Source: a bacterium
Lineage (GTDB): Bacteria > Bacillota > Clostridia > Oscillospirales > Acutalibacteraceae
Assembly: GCA_004560045.1 (NCBI GenBank)
Contig: SFWF01000031.1
Location: 1-16,666 of the forward strand
Direction of reading: 5' to 3'
Length of the DNA stretch: 16,666 bases
Translations under genes and position numbers: made by a program
Shown: one piece after another, positions 7,734 through 14,669 of the stretch
Numbering within the stretch: the stretch's first letter is position 1
How the letters are laid out: every line of letters begins with the position of its first letter
Notes under the pieces: generated by a model
Told to the model about the DNA's origin: nothing
What the model saw: only the letters and a program-made list of their open reading frames with translations
The model's database searches: none

Positions 7734-7768
7734 TAAAAAAAGAACGCCTGATGTAAAATCAAGCGTTC
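7734..7768 (-). terminator. Rho-independent terminator of the CAP lipoprotein gene
   Basis: On the minus strand an 11-bp stem (GAACGCTTGAT with ATCAGGCGTTC, one G-U pair, loop TTTAC) is followed by seven T residues. It lies 21 bases after the CAP gene's stop and before the surface-protein gene. The two surface genes are therefore probably not fully co-transcribed, unless there is readthrough or a promoter hidden in the hairpin. Confidence 0.85.
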
Positions 7769-7789
7769 AGCGTAAATGGGTATTCGGTT

Positions 7790-8668
7790 TTAACCGCCGT
7801 AATTCTTACTGCTCATACAGATGCACACATACCAAGAGGAGGTTGCGGAGTCATAAACAGCACCTACCGCCATATAGCCGTATTCAGAGCTGCCTACATA
7901 GTTCCAATGCTTGTTGCTATTCTTAAACCCCGTAGCAATTCTCTGTGCGATCTCGTCAGCCGTGCCGCCCCAATTACCTTTGGCGATAGCTTCTCGATTA
8001 TAGCCTTGATAGTAATTTGCACTTGCATCACAGCCGTAAAGGGTCATATCTACAAACTCACCATATTTTAATGCGGTACAGGCATCGGCACTATCGGTAT
8101 GAGAAAAGTTTGTGATAAGCTGCTTTGCTCGGTATTCCGCAACGGCGGTGAGTCCGGGTAAAATGACCGTCTGCGTGTCGCCTTGTGCCAAGCGGTATTG
8201 ATTGATATATTCAGCAGTCTTGGCTTCAATCTCACTTGCGCTCGGTCGCTTTACTTCGGGGATAATAACAGGTTCTTCCGTCGTGATGGGCGGTTCGGTG
8301 TCTTTAGGTTCGTTTTCCTGCGGCTCCGTATCTGTTACAGAGGGTTTTGTTTCGGTAGGCGTAGTAGATGTCGTTTCCTTTTTCTCCGTTTGGGTAGGCT
8401 GCTCGGTAGTCACGGTTGGCTTTGTTTCGCTTACTGTTTCTTCGGGTTCGGTCATTTCGGTTTCTTTACTTGCCGAAAAAGAAGATGCCGCATCAGCATT
8501 ATCAGTTGTCCCTTTCGGATCTTCATTCTTGGTAGTAGATGTCGTGACCGTTTCCGTTATTACAATAGCGGGTGTGCTCTCCGTAGGCGTATCCGATAAT
8601 TCCGTCGAATTGTTACAGCCTGTTAAGAGAATGAGGATAGCTGCCAAAATCAAAAAGATGCGTTTCAT
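7790..8668 (-). CDS. CAP (SCP/PR-1-like) domain lipoprotein, 292 residues
   Basis: A lipoprotein signal opens the protein (MKRIFLILAAILILLTGC, lipidated Cys18). Residues about 20-140 are a low-complexity Thr/Glu/Pro/Ser linker (TTSTTPTETKPSVTDTE and the like) suited to span the cell wall. Residues about 145-292 are a CAP-type domain: AKTAEYINQYRLAQGD, LPGLTAVAEYRAKQLITNF followed by SHTDS (a His near the CAP cavity), EIAQRIATGFKNS-KHW, and SEYGYMAVGAVYD before the final SSWYVCICMS. The repeated Ala-Glu-Arg-Ala type helix and the HW/GYMAVG motifs fit bacterial CAP proteins. It would be anchored to the outer membrane face and may bind or modify wall components or lipids; the molecular activity of bacterial CAP proteins is generally unproven. 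The ATG has AAGGAGG 8 bases upstream. A strong terminator follows. Confidence 0.8.
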   Translation of the reverse strand: MKRIFLILAAILILLTGCNNSTELSDTPTESTPAIVITETVTTSTTKNEDPKGTTDNADAASSFSASKETEMTEPEETVSETKPTVTTEQPTQTEKKETTSTTPTETKPSVTDTEPQENEPKDTEPPITTEEPVIIPEVKRPSASEIEAKTAEYINQYRLAQGDTQTVILPGLTAVAEYRAKQLITNFSHTDSADACTALKYGEFVDMTLYGCDASANYYQGYNREAIAKGNWGGTADEIAQRIATGFKNSNKHWNYVGSSEYGYMAVGAVYDSATSSWYVCICMSSKNYGG

Positions 8669-8691
8669 CGTAAAACCTCCTTTTGGCTTTC

Positions 8692-8719
8692 AGTTTACGG
8701 AGATTTCGACAATTTGCAA
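8692..8719 (-). promoter_or_regulatory. Weak candidate promoter of the CAP lipoprotein gene
   Basis: On the minus strand TTGCAA (8714-8719) and TAAACT (8692-8697) are 16 bases apart, just upstream of the CAP gene's ribosome site. The -10 matches only four of six consensus bases. The rest of the 181-base gap behind parB is GC-rich, with C-runs on the minus strand, and holds no convincing gene. Confidence 0.3.
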
Positions 8720-8849
8720 GTCTGCGATATATCTCTTTTTTCGGCAGGTACAGCAGGTTTTTGAGGGGGTGAGGTGTGGAGAGGGGGAGCAAACGACCGC
8801 CGCCGTTCCCCTTGATAGAAAAGGGCACACTAACCCCTTGGTAGTCACA

Positions 8850-9785
8850 TCAACGCTCCATATCACGCTGTCGTCTGCGATACAGCTCCAGCGCCTTGAT
8901 AATGGTGTCCTCAATCTTTTCCGCAGGCGTCCCCGCAGGAAAATACTTGCTGATTTTTTCTCTTGGCATCCTAAACTGCTCCTTTTGGTTGGGTTTTTCC
9001 TCCTGCATAATGGAAGAAATGACCTCGGCGGTTAATTGACCTTGCTCGGCAAACTTACGCATCTTGATTGCCTGTGCGTGGGACGGGGTGCAATCGGAGT
9101 ACCCGATTTCCTCGTACAGTAACCGTTGTTCTTTTTCGGCAAGATAGGAAAGCTCTACGGCGGGTCTTAATGCAATTTTGTTTTCGTCCACCATATCAAG
9201 CAATTCGGGGATAAGCTCAGTAAGACGGATAAATTTACGGATTTGTTCGTGGCTTTCGCCCGTCTGCTCTGCAAGAATCTCTCGACTTCGCTTGCCGTCA
9301 AAATTGTGCAACGGTGTTGCACAATTATCTTTGCTTGGTCTGCCTGCTTGCCGTTTCATAGCGTCCATCTTCATTTTATAAGCAAACGCCTTTTCACTCG
9401 GCAAGATAACCTCTCTTTGCAGGTTAGAGTCCACCATTATAATAATGGCTTCATCGTCGGTCAGATCACGGACAATACAGTTAAGTGTCGGTCGCTCCGC
9501 AAGCTCACTTGCCTTTTTACGCCTATGTCCGGCAATCATTTCATAACCGCCGCCTTGCTTCGGTCGTACAATGGCAGGGACTAACACCCCGTACCGCATT
9601 ACGCTGTCTGCCATTTCAAGCATCTTTTCATCCACCGTTACCTTAAACGGGTGGTTAGGAAAATCGCTGATTTGCGCTAATGGAATATCCATCACGGTTT
9701 CTCGCTTAGCTATGTCCCGTTCCTCTTGGGTTGTGAAAAGCTCATCTACTGAGGTCAGAAGGCTGGATACGTTGTTTTTCACCAA
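8850..9785 (-). CDS. parB: ParB/RepB/Spo0J-type partition protein, 311 residues
   Basis: A ParB N-terminal domain (residues about 31-125) contains VMDIPLAQISDFPNHPF, LVPAIVRP and the nucleotide-binding box GHRRKKASEL (86-95). A helix-turn-helix region follows at about 165-190 (SREILAEQTGESHEQIRKFI), and then a helical C-terminus. By family knowledge it would bind a parS-like centromere and act with the adjacent ParA to stabilise the element or support its segregation while circular. The start is TTG at 9785, 9 bases after a perfect GGAGG; a GTG at the next codon is equally in frame. It overlaps the end of parA by 44 bases, so translation is coupled. No parS site was identified by eye. Confidence 0.9.
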   Translation of the reverse strand: MVKNNVSSLLTSVDELFTTQEERDIAKRETVMDIPLAQISDFPNHPFKVTVDEKMLEMADSVMRYGVLVPAIVRPKQGGGYEMIAGHRRKKASELAERPTLNCIVRDLTDDEAIIIMVDSNLQREVILPSEKAFAYKMKMDAMKRQAGRPSKDNCATPLHNFDGKRSREILAEQTGESHEQIRKFIRLTELIPELLDMVDENKIALRPAVELSYLAEKEQRLLYEEIGYSDCTPSHAQAIKMRKFAEQGQLTAEVISSIMQEEKPNQKEQFRMPREKISKYFPAGTPAEKIEDTIIKALELYRRRQRDMER

Positions 9786-10563
9786 TTCCTTGCACCTCCT
9801 TCACCAAGTTTGCATACGCTTTTGCGGCTTTGCCGCCCCGGTCGTGCTTAAATATGCTCTTGTCCTTGGTGCTGATTTCTCCGAGCCTTACGGTAGCGGG
9901 GATAACCGTATCAAATACGGGAAAATGCCGTTTGTAGTTCTCCTTGATAGCCTTTACCACGTCTTTTCGGAAATTGGTGTCGTTCGCCATCGTCAAGAAT
10001 ATTCCGCCTACCTCTAACTTGGGATTGATCTGCCGCTTTACCTGCCGTACCGTGCCGAGTAGTTCGGTCATATCTTCCGCCGCAAAATACTCCGCTTGTA
10101 CGGGGACGAGCACGTAATCGGATGCAGACAAGGCATTGATAACCAACATACCGAGGGACGGGCGGCAATCAAGCAACACATAGTCGTAACCGTCTTTTAC
10201 GCTATCAATATACTGTCGCAGTACGGTTTCACGGCTGAACGCATTGACAAGTCCCGTTTCCACCGCAGACAAGGTGCGGTTGCCGGGTACAAAGTCAAAG
10301 CCTTCATAATGATGCAGGACCTCCGGATGCTCCGAGACCTCGTTTCCTGCAACAATATCGTTCATACAGTTTCCGAGAGTCAACGGCATATCGTGGGGTT
10401 TGCGCTGTCCTAACATCTTGGTTAAATCGCCCTGTGGGTCAACATCCACAAGCAAGACCTTTTTGCCGTGCATCGCAAGACCGGCTCCGAGATTATACAC
10501 GGTTGTGGTTTTACCCACGCCGCCCTTTTGGTTTGCTACGGCAATAACCTTTGTTTTCGCCAT
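9742..10563 (-). CDS. parA: ParA-family partition ATPase (Soj-like), 273 residues
   Basis: The deviant Walker A motif KGGVGKTT stands at residues 13-20. It is followed by KVLLVDVDPQGDLT (Walker A' strand), VLLDCRPSLGML (Walker B region) and VPVQAEYFAAEDM, the standard Soj/ParA order. Length fits chromosomal-type ParA proteins without an N-terminal DNA-binding domain. It should bind nucleoid DNA in the ATP state and be stimulated by the ParB encoded immediately downstream. The ATG has AGGAGG about 10 bases upstream. It is separated from the 55-residue gene upstream by a terminator hairpin and by a second hairpin of unknown role, so it may have its own control. Confidence 0.93.
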   Translation of the reverse strand: MAKTKVIAVANQKGGVGKTTTVYNLGAGLAMHGKKVLLVDVDPQGDLTKMLGQRKPHDMPLTLGNCMNDIVAGNEVSEHPEVLHHYEGFDFVPGNRTLSAVETGLVNAFSRETVLRQYIDSVKDGYDYVLLDCRPSLGMLVINALSASDYVLVPVQAEYFAAEDMTELLGTVRQVKRQINPKLEVGGIFLTMANDTNFRKDVVKAIKENYKRHFPVFDTVIPATVRLGEISTKDKSIFKHDRGGKAAKAYANLVKEVQGIGEKQRIQPSDLSR

Positions 10564-10588
10564 TTGCGTGTCCTCCTTTACACAGATT

Positions 10589-10615
10589 TAGCCGACCACG
10601 GCGAATGATCGGCTA
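10589..10615 (-). other. Inverted repeat in the parA leader: possible operator, parS-like site or RNA hairpin
   Basis: A 9-bp inverted repeat lies between the upstream terminator and parA: on the minus strand TAGCCGATC, a 9-base loop, then GGTCGGCTA, with one G-U pair. It lacks a T-tract, so it is not a terminator. Location fits autoregulation by ParA/ParB or control of the parA message. Its function is a guess. Confidence 0.4.
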
Positions 10616-10628
10616 TGTAGTGGAATAG

Positions 10629-10661
10629 AAAAAGCCGCCTATTCTTTTGGAATAAGCGGCT
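10629..10661 (-). terminator. Rho-independent terminator after the 55-residue gene
   Basis: A 12-bp stem on the minus strand (AGCCGCTTATTC with GAATAGGCGGCT, one G-U pair, 5-base loop) is followed by five T residues. It starts 15 bases after the small gene's stop. Partial readthrough would feed parA. Confidence 0.85.
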
Positions 10662-10676
10662 GTGCGGTTATGTAGG

Positions 10677-10844
10677 TCATACTCTTAACTTTTTAACGGG
10701 AGCTTTCATTACTTTAAGGATTACCTCGTCCACAATATCGGCGGTTCTGCCTTGGCGCACAAGGTCGTTCTTAAACTCCACAAGGCAGCGGAGTAAGGTG
10801 CTGTGTTGCTCGTTATTCAAATACATAAATCGCTTGTGCTTCAT
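10677..10844 (-). CDS. Small ICE protein, 55 residues, first gene of the leftward series
   Basis: The peptide opens MKHKRFMYLNNEQHSTLLRC and continues LVEFKNDLVRQGRTADIVDE, ending KVMKAPVKKLRV. It is basic, soluble and probably two or three helices. Similar 50-60 residue proteins (with a conserved RQGR-TD-VDE-KV-APVKK-type C-terminus, from memory) sit beside parA in Tn1549/CTn-like elements and carry no assigned function. The ATG has GGAGGGG 6 bases upstream. A good promoter (10867-10895) lies directly upstream and a terminator directly downstream, so it can be made as a short separate transcript. Size and position would fit a small regulator, but no helix-turn-helix can be confirmed by eye. 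Confidence 0.75.
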   Translation of the reverse strand: MKHKRFMYLNNEQHSTLLRCLVEFKNDLVRQGRTADIVDEVILKVMKAPVKKLRV

Positions 10845-10866
10845 ATCAACCCCTCCTTACATATTT

Positions 10867-10895
10867 ATTATATATAAAGAAAAAGGAAACAACAA
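10867..10895 (-). promoter_or_regulatory. Candidate sigma-A promoter for the 55-residue gene
   Basis: On the minus strand TTGTTG (10890-10895) and TATAAT (10867-10872) are separated by 17 bases. The predicted start would leave a leader of only about 16 bases including the GGAGGGG ribosome site. Confidence 0.6.
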
Positions 10896-10901
10896 ATGTG
10901 C

Positions 10902-10941
10902 AAAAAAATAAGCGTATCACTATTTCTAATGATACGCTTAT
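10902..10941 (-). terminator. Strong terminator behind ppdK and the truncated ORF
   Basis: A perfect 12-bp stem (ATAAGCGTATCA and its complement, 10908-10919 with 10930-10941) and a 10-base loop are followed on the minus strand by seven T residues. It is the first terminator met by transcripts leaving ppdK, so the ppdK message now ends inside element DNA. Confidence 0.88.
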
Positions 10942-10955
10942 CGTTATTTGTGTTG

Positions 10956-11084
10956 TCAATCAAGGTCGATTTCCACGGTTACTGTGGTATCTCTCCATTG
11001 ATTTTTCCTCACGTATTTGCCGTTAGCCTTTCGATAGGCTTCTGCTTCCTTGAAACCAAGCGGTAATTCAAAGGAAAGAGAACT
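10956..11084 (-). pseudogene. 5'-truncated ORF at the element border
   Basis: Directly behind the ppdK stop codon a minus-strand frame without a start codon reads SSLSFELPLGFKEAEAYRKA and then NGKYVRKNQWRDTTVTVEID, ending LD and TGA. The composition and the regular strand-helix-strand pattern look like a genuine protein C-terminus. In this frame the upstream codons run into ppdK in another phase, so the N-terminus is missing. No ATG, GTG or TTG is available before the last third. I think it belongs to an element-encoded small protein cut by the junction, but I cannot name the family. Confidence 0.55.
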
Positions 11085-11085
11085 C

Positions 11086-13713
11086 CTACCTACTTTTGAT
11101 AGCTGCCTGAGCGGCGGCGAGGCGTGCGATCGGAACGCGGAAGGGAGAGCAGGATACGTAGTCGAGGCCGATCTTGTGGCAGAACTCTACGGATACGGGG
11201 TCTCCGCCGTGCTCACCGCAGATACCGCAGTGAAGCTCGGGACGGGTCTTCTTACCGAGGGTAACGGCCATCTCCATAAGCCTACCGACGCCGTTCTGGT
11301 CGAGCTTTGCAAAGGGATCGTTCTCGTAGATCTTTCTGTCATAGTAGGCAGAGAGGAACTTACCTGCGTCGTCGCGGGAGAAGCCGAAGGTCATCTGAGT
11401 AAGGTCGTTAGTACCGAAGCAGAAGAACTCAGCTTCCTTTGCAACCTCGTCAGCGGTGAGACAAGCTCTGGGGATCTCCATCATGGTACCAACCTCGTAC
11501 TTGAGGTCTGCGCCAGCAGCGGCGATCTCAGCGTCAGCGGTAGCAACAACAACATCCTTAACGTACTTAAGCTCCTTGACCTCACCGGTTAACGGGATCA
11601 TGATCTCGGGAACGAGGTTCCAGTCGGGATGAGCCTTAGATACCTTGATAGCAGCACAGATAACTGCAGAGGTCTGCATCTTTGCAATTTCAGGATAGGT
11701 AACTGCAAGACGGCATCCACGGTGACCCATCATGGGGTTGAACTCGTGGAGAGAGGAGATGATATTCTTGATATCGGCAACGGTCTTGCCCTGTGCATCG
11801 GCGAGAGCCTTGATGTCGGCCTCTTCGGTGGGTACGAACTCGTGAAGCGGAGGATCGAGGAAGCGGATGCAAACGGGGTTTCCTTCAAGAGCCTCGTAAA
11901 GCTTCTCGAAGTCGCCCTGCTGATAGGGGAGGATCTTCTGGAGAGCTGCTTCGCGCTCTTCAACGGTGTCAGCACAGATCATCTCGCGGAAAGCGGCAAT
12001 TCTTTCAGCTTCGAAGAACATATGCTCGGTACGGCAGAGGCCGATACCTTCAGCGCCGAGCTCACGAGCTCTCTTAGCGTCGGCGGGAGTGTCGGCGTTG
12101 GTGCGAACCTTAAGGGTTCTGAACTCGTCAGCCCAAGCCATGATGCGGCCGAATTCGCCTGCGATCTCGGCGTCAACGGTGGGGATGATCTCGCCATAGA
12201 TGTTACCGGTAGAACCGTCGATGGAGATGTAGTCTCCCTCCTTGTAGGTTCTGCCTGCGAGGGTGAACTGCTTATTCTCTTCGTCCATGACGATATCGCC
12301 ACAGCCGGATACGCAGCAGGTACCCATACCACGGGCAACAACGGCTGCGTGAGAGGTCATACCGCCGCGAACGGTGAGGATACCCTGAGAAGCCTTCATG
12401 CCGGTGATGTCCTCGGGAGAGGTCTCAAGACGAACGAGGATGACCTTTTCGCCGCGGTTATTCCACTCTTCAGCGTCTTCGGCGGTGAATACTACCTTAC
12501 CGCAAGCGGCTCCGGGAGAAGCGCCGAGACCCTTACCTGCAGGAACGGCGGCCTTAAGAGCCTTAGCGTCGAACTGAGGATGGAGAAGGGTGTCGAGGTT
12601 ACGGGGATCGATCATAGCAACAGCCTGCTTCTTGTCGATCATGCCCTCGTCAACGAGGTCGCAAGCGATCTTAAGAGCAGCCTTAGCGGTACGCTTACCG
12701 TTACGGGTCTGAAGCATATAGAGCTTTCCGTCTTCAACGGTGAATTCCATATCCTGCATATCGCGATAGTGATTTTCGAGGATAGTGCAAACTTCGTTGA
12801 ACTGCTTGAAGGCTTCGGGGAACTTCTCGGCCATCTCTGCGATGGGCATAGGAGTACGAACACCTGCAACAACGTCTTCGCCCTGTGCGTTGGTGAGGAA
12901 CTCACCCATAAGGCCGCGCTCACCGGTAGCAGGGTCACGGGTAAAGGCAACGCCGGTACCGCAGTTGTCACCCATGTTACCGAAGGCCATCATCTGTACG
13001 TTAACAGCGGTACCCCAGGAATAGGGAATATCGTTGTCACGACGGTAAACGTTTGCACGGGGGTTGTCCCAGGAACGGAAAACAGCCTCAACAGCTCCCA
13101 TGAGCTGCTCCTTAGGATCGGAGGGGAAATCCTTGCCGATCTTAGACTTGTATTCGGCCTTGAACTGCTCAGCGAGAACCTTAAGGTCGTCAGCGGTAAG
13201 CTCAACGTCCTGCTTAACGCCCTTTTCTTCCTTCATCTTGTCGATGAGCTCTTCGAAATATTTCTTACCAACCTCCATAACAACGTCGGAGTACATCTGG
13301 ATGAAACGACGATAGCAGTCGTATGCCCAGCGAGGGTTGCCGGATTTAGCGGCCATGGTCTCAACAACGTCTTCGTTAAGACCGAGGTTAAGGATGGTAT
13401 CCATCATACCGGGCATGGATGCGCGTGCGCCCGAACGAACAGATACGAGGAGGGGATTCTCCTTGTCGCCGAACTTCTTGCCGGTGATCTCTTCCATCTT
13501 CTCGATGTATTCCATGATCTGTGCCTGGATTTCATCGTTGATTTTTCTTCCGTCTTCGTAGTACTGTGTGCAAGCCTCTGTGGTTACGGTGAAGCCCTGG
13601 GGAACGGGAAGACCGATCTTGGTCATCTCGGCAAGGTTAGCGCCCTTACCGCCGAGGAGCTCACGCATGCTTGCGTCGCCTTCTTTAAAAAGGTAGACAA
13701 ACTTTTTGCTCAT
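11086..13713 (-). CDS. ppdK: Pyruvate, phosphate dikinase, 875 residues
   Basis: The enzyme interconverts pyruvate, ATP and phosphate with phosphoenolpyruvate, AMP and pyrophosphate in the cytoplasm. In anaerobic Clostridia it serves PPi-linked glycolysis or PEP synthesis. The order of parts is standard: nucleotide-binding N-terminal domain (GGKGANLAEM at 21-30, SVRSGARASMPGMMDT near 91), the phosphohistidine domain with GGMTSHAAVVARGMGT (His455, the same number as in the well-studied Clostridium symbiosum enzyme), and a PEP/pyruvate-binding barrel ending with CGICGEHGGDP. Length matches the family (about 874). The ATG has AGGAGG 7 bases upstream. The last residues (AAAQAAIKSR) are only slightly atypical, so the element border behind the stop has not disabled it. 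Codon bias leaves a 705-codon open frame on the opposite strand, which is a shadow. Confidence 0.98.
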   Translation of the reverse strand: MSKKFVYLFKEGDASMRELLGGKGANLAEMTKIGLPVPQGFTVTTEACTQYYEDGRKINDEIQAQIMEYIEKMEEITGKKFGDKENPLLVSVRSGARASMPGMMDTILNLGLNEDVVETMAAKSGNPRWAYDCYRRFIQMYSDVVMEVGKKYFEELIDKMKEEKGVKQDVELTADDLKVLAEQFKAEYKSKIGKDFPSDPKEQLMGAVEAVFRSWDNPRANVYRRDNDIPYSWGTAVNVQMMAFGNMGDNCGTGVAFTRDPATGERGLMGEFLTNAQGEDVVAGVRTPMPIAEMAEKFPEAFKQFNEVCTILENHYRDMQDMEFTVEDGKLYMLQTRNGKRTAKAALKIACDLVDEGMIDKKQAVAMIDPRNLDTLLHPQFDAKALKAAVPAGKGLGASPGAACGKVVFTAEDAEEWNNRGEKVILVRLETSPEDITGMKASQGILTVRGGMTSHAAVVARGMGTCCVSGCGDIVMDEENKQFTLAGRTYKEGDYISIDGSTGNIYGEIIPTVDAEIAGEFGRIMAWADEFRTLKVRTNADTPADAKRARELGAEGIGLCRTEHMFFEAERIAAFREMICADTVEEREAALQKILPYQQGDFEKLYEALEGNPVCIRFLDPPLHEFVPTEEADIKALADAQGKTVADIKNIISSLHEFNPMMGHRGCRLAVTYPEIAKMQTSAVICAAIKVSKAHPDWNLVPEIMIPLTGEVKELKYVKDVVVATADAEIAAAGADLKYEVGTMMEIPRACLTADEVAKEAEFFCFGTNDLTQMTFGFSRDDAGKFLSAYYDRKIYENDPFAKLDQNGVGRLMEMAVTLGKKTRPELHCGICGEHGGDPVSVEFCHKIGLDYVSCSPFRVPIARLAAAQAAIKSR

Positions 13714-13791
13714 ATTTTACCTCCTGATTTTTTCAAACCCCTTTAAGAGATTTGCATTTGAATTTTACCTACTATTTTTAGGTATCAATTT

Positions 13792-13819
13792 ATTATATCA
13801 CACAATTTCAAAAAATCAA
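13792..13819 (-). promoter_or_regulatory. Candidate ppdK promoter
   Basis: On the minus strand TTGATT (13814-13819) and a perfect TATAAT (13792-13797) are 16 bases apart, about 80 bases before the ppdK ATG. The leader contains a small hairpin (TACCT...AGGTA). The promoter is back to back with the riboswitch promoter about 100 bases away. Confidence 0.6.
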
Positions 13820-13920
13820 CCACTTTTTTCAGGGATCGGCGGTCTCAAAATTTAGTCAATGTTATGATATACGTTTTTAACAATATTTAAAGGTTTTTTA
13901 ACAGTTTAGGCCCGGGACCG

Positions 13921-13949
13921 TTGACAAAATAAGACCGCGGGGCTATAAT
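13921..13949 (+). promoter_or_regulatory. Consensus sigma-A promoter of the riboswitch operon
   Basis: TTGACA (13921-13926), 17 bases, then TATAAT (13944-13949): a perfect match to the housekeeping consensus in both boxes and spacing. Transcription should start near 13956, about a dozen bases before the aptamer. Such a strong promoter implies that control is exerted after initiation, by the riboswitch. Confidence 0.9.
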
Positions 13950-13967
13950 TAGGTTGCCTTATAAAAG

Positions 13968-14134
13968 CTGTAAAGTTCCTGCGCTTTTTGCGAAGGATTA
14001 AAAAGGAATAGGGGTGAGATTCCCCTGCGAACTCGTCGCCGTAACGGACGAGCGTTATCCCACCTACGTCACTGAGAAATCGGGAAGACGGGATACCGCG
14101 TTATCAGTCCCAAGTCGGAAGACTTGCTTTACAG
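13968..14134 (+). promoter_or_regulatory. Cobalamin (B12) riboswitch aptamer
   Basis: An 8-bp closing helix CTGTAAAG (13968-13975) with CTTTACAG (14127-14134) encloses the conserved core in the right order: GGATTAAAAAGGAATAGGGG, GGTGAGATTCCCC, the stem CTCGTC/GACGAG, CACTGAGAAATCGGGAAG, then AGTCCCAAGTCGGAAGACTT. These are the diagnostic boxes of the cobalamin riboswitch (the B12 box variant is AAGTCGGAAGACTTGC). The peripheral hairpin GGGA/TCCC (14090-14111) carries a 14-base loop that is complementary over 10 bases to sequence just after the closing helix. Binding of adenosylcobalamin or another corrinoid should lower expression of the two genes downstream. Confidence 0.95.
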
Positions 14135-14178
14135 TAACGCGGTATTTTGCTACGAGTAATTAGCAACGCCCGAAACTG

Positions 14179-14261
14179 CACTCCTTGGGGTATTAAGGGA
14201 GCGTTTTTTCGTGCGCTCCTTAATACCTCTTTTTTTATAGGGTAATACCAAAAAAGGAGTG
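14179..14261 (+). promoter_or_regulatory. Expression platform: anti-SD strand and competing stems
   Basis: CACTCCTT (14179-14186) is exactly complementary to AAGGAGTG (14254-14261), which is the ribosome site of the next gene. GGTATTA (14189-14195) can pair either with TAATACC at 14221-14227 (the terminator stem) or with a second copy at 14243-14249. The latter choice stacks on the anti-SD helix and would hide the ribosome site. Both a terminated and a translation-blocked state are thus encoded. Confidence 0.65.
14189..14237 (+). terminator. Riboswitch-controlled intrinsic terminator
   Basis: A long stem (GGTATTAAGG-GAGCG with CGCTCCTTAATACC, one bulged G, loop of about 10 bases) is followed by TCTTTTTTTA. 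It lies between the aptamer and the first coding region and is too far from any upstream gene to serve another transcript. Confidence 0.88.
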
Positions 14262-14267
14262 TTTATC

Positions 14268-14669
14268 ATGACACAAAAAACAAGCAAACTTATAAGCCTG
14301 ATCCTGACCCTGCTGCTTCTGGCCGCCCTCGTTCTCGGCCTTTCGGCCTGCGGTAAGGATACCTCATCAAAGCCCTCCGACGCCGATAAAACGATATCGG
14401 TCACCGTAGAGATCGTCGACGATAAGGGCGAAAAGACTACCCTTAGCCTCGAAACCGAGAAAACTACCCTCGCCGAAGCTCTCGTAGAAGAGGGAATTAT
14501 CGAGTATGCCGCCGACGGCTTTTATACTACCGTAAACGGCATTACCGCCGACTACTCTAAGGACGGCGCCTGGTGGTGTGTTACCAAGGGCGGAACGATG
14601 ACCACCGAGGGTATGAACACCTTAAAGCTGTCCGACGGGGACTGCTTTGAGATAACCTATACCAAATAA
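14268..14669 (+). CDS. DUF4430 (transcobalamin-like) lipoprotein, 133 residues
   Basis: The ATG at 14268 lies 8 bases after AGGAG; an in-frame GTG nine bases earlier overlaps the ribosome site and is rejected. Residues 1-28 are a lipoprotein signal with lipobox LSAC (lipidated Cys28). A short Ser/Asp linker follows. Residues about 42-133 form a DUF4430-like domain: a first strand ISVTVEIVDDKG, the TLAEALVEEGIIEY helix, YTTVNGITADYSKDGAWWCV with paired Trp, and the closing strand LKLSDGDCFEITY. This domain family is related to the C-terminal domain of animal transcobalamin/intrinsic factor. Under a cobalamin riboswitch and coupled to an ECF S component (TAATG overlap), it is best read as a surface corrinoid-capturing partner. 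Direct ligand binding is inference. Confidence 0.88.
   Translation: MTQKTSKLISLILTLLLLAALVLGLSACGKDTSSKPSDADKTISVTVEIVDDKGEKTTLSLETEKTTLAEALVEEGIIEYAADGFYTTVNGITADYSKDGAWWCVTKGGTMTTEGMNTLKLSDGDCFEITYTK

Larger units (their letters stand above)
1..11085 (-). mobile_element. Part of an integrative conjugative element (Tn1549/CTn-like accessory region)
   Basis: About 11 kb of co-oriented minus-strand genes holds ParA, ParB, several short ORFs linked by ATGA or TAATG overlaps, a CAP lipoprotein, a large SpaA/CnaB surface protein and the start of a giant helicase/methylase gene. From memory, this set and order is characteristic of Clostridia conjugative elements of the Tn1549/CTn group. No relaxase, coupling protein, type IV secretion gene or recombinase is inside the window, so the conjugation core must lie to the left or be lost. 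The right border is placed at the 3' end of ppdK because an ORF of accessory type begins there without a start codon. The attachment-site sequence itself cannot be proved from one border. Confidence 0.75.

Noticed and set aside
8613..8828. 71-codon minus-strand frame in the gap behind parB
   Set aside because: It overlaps the CAP gene start, lacks a ribosome site and has a low-complexity Arg/Leu-rich product.
8202..9035. Plus-strand frame of 277 codons across the CAP gene linker
   Set aside because: It is the reverse of the Thr/Glu/Pro repeat linker and gives a Val/Ser-rich artefact.
11629..13746. 705-codon open frame antisense to ppdK
   Set aside because: Produced by ppdK codon bias; the protein has no recognisable domain, and ppdK on the other strand is certain.
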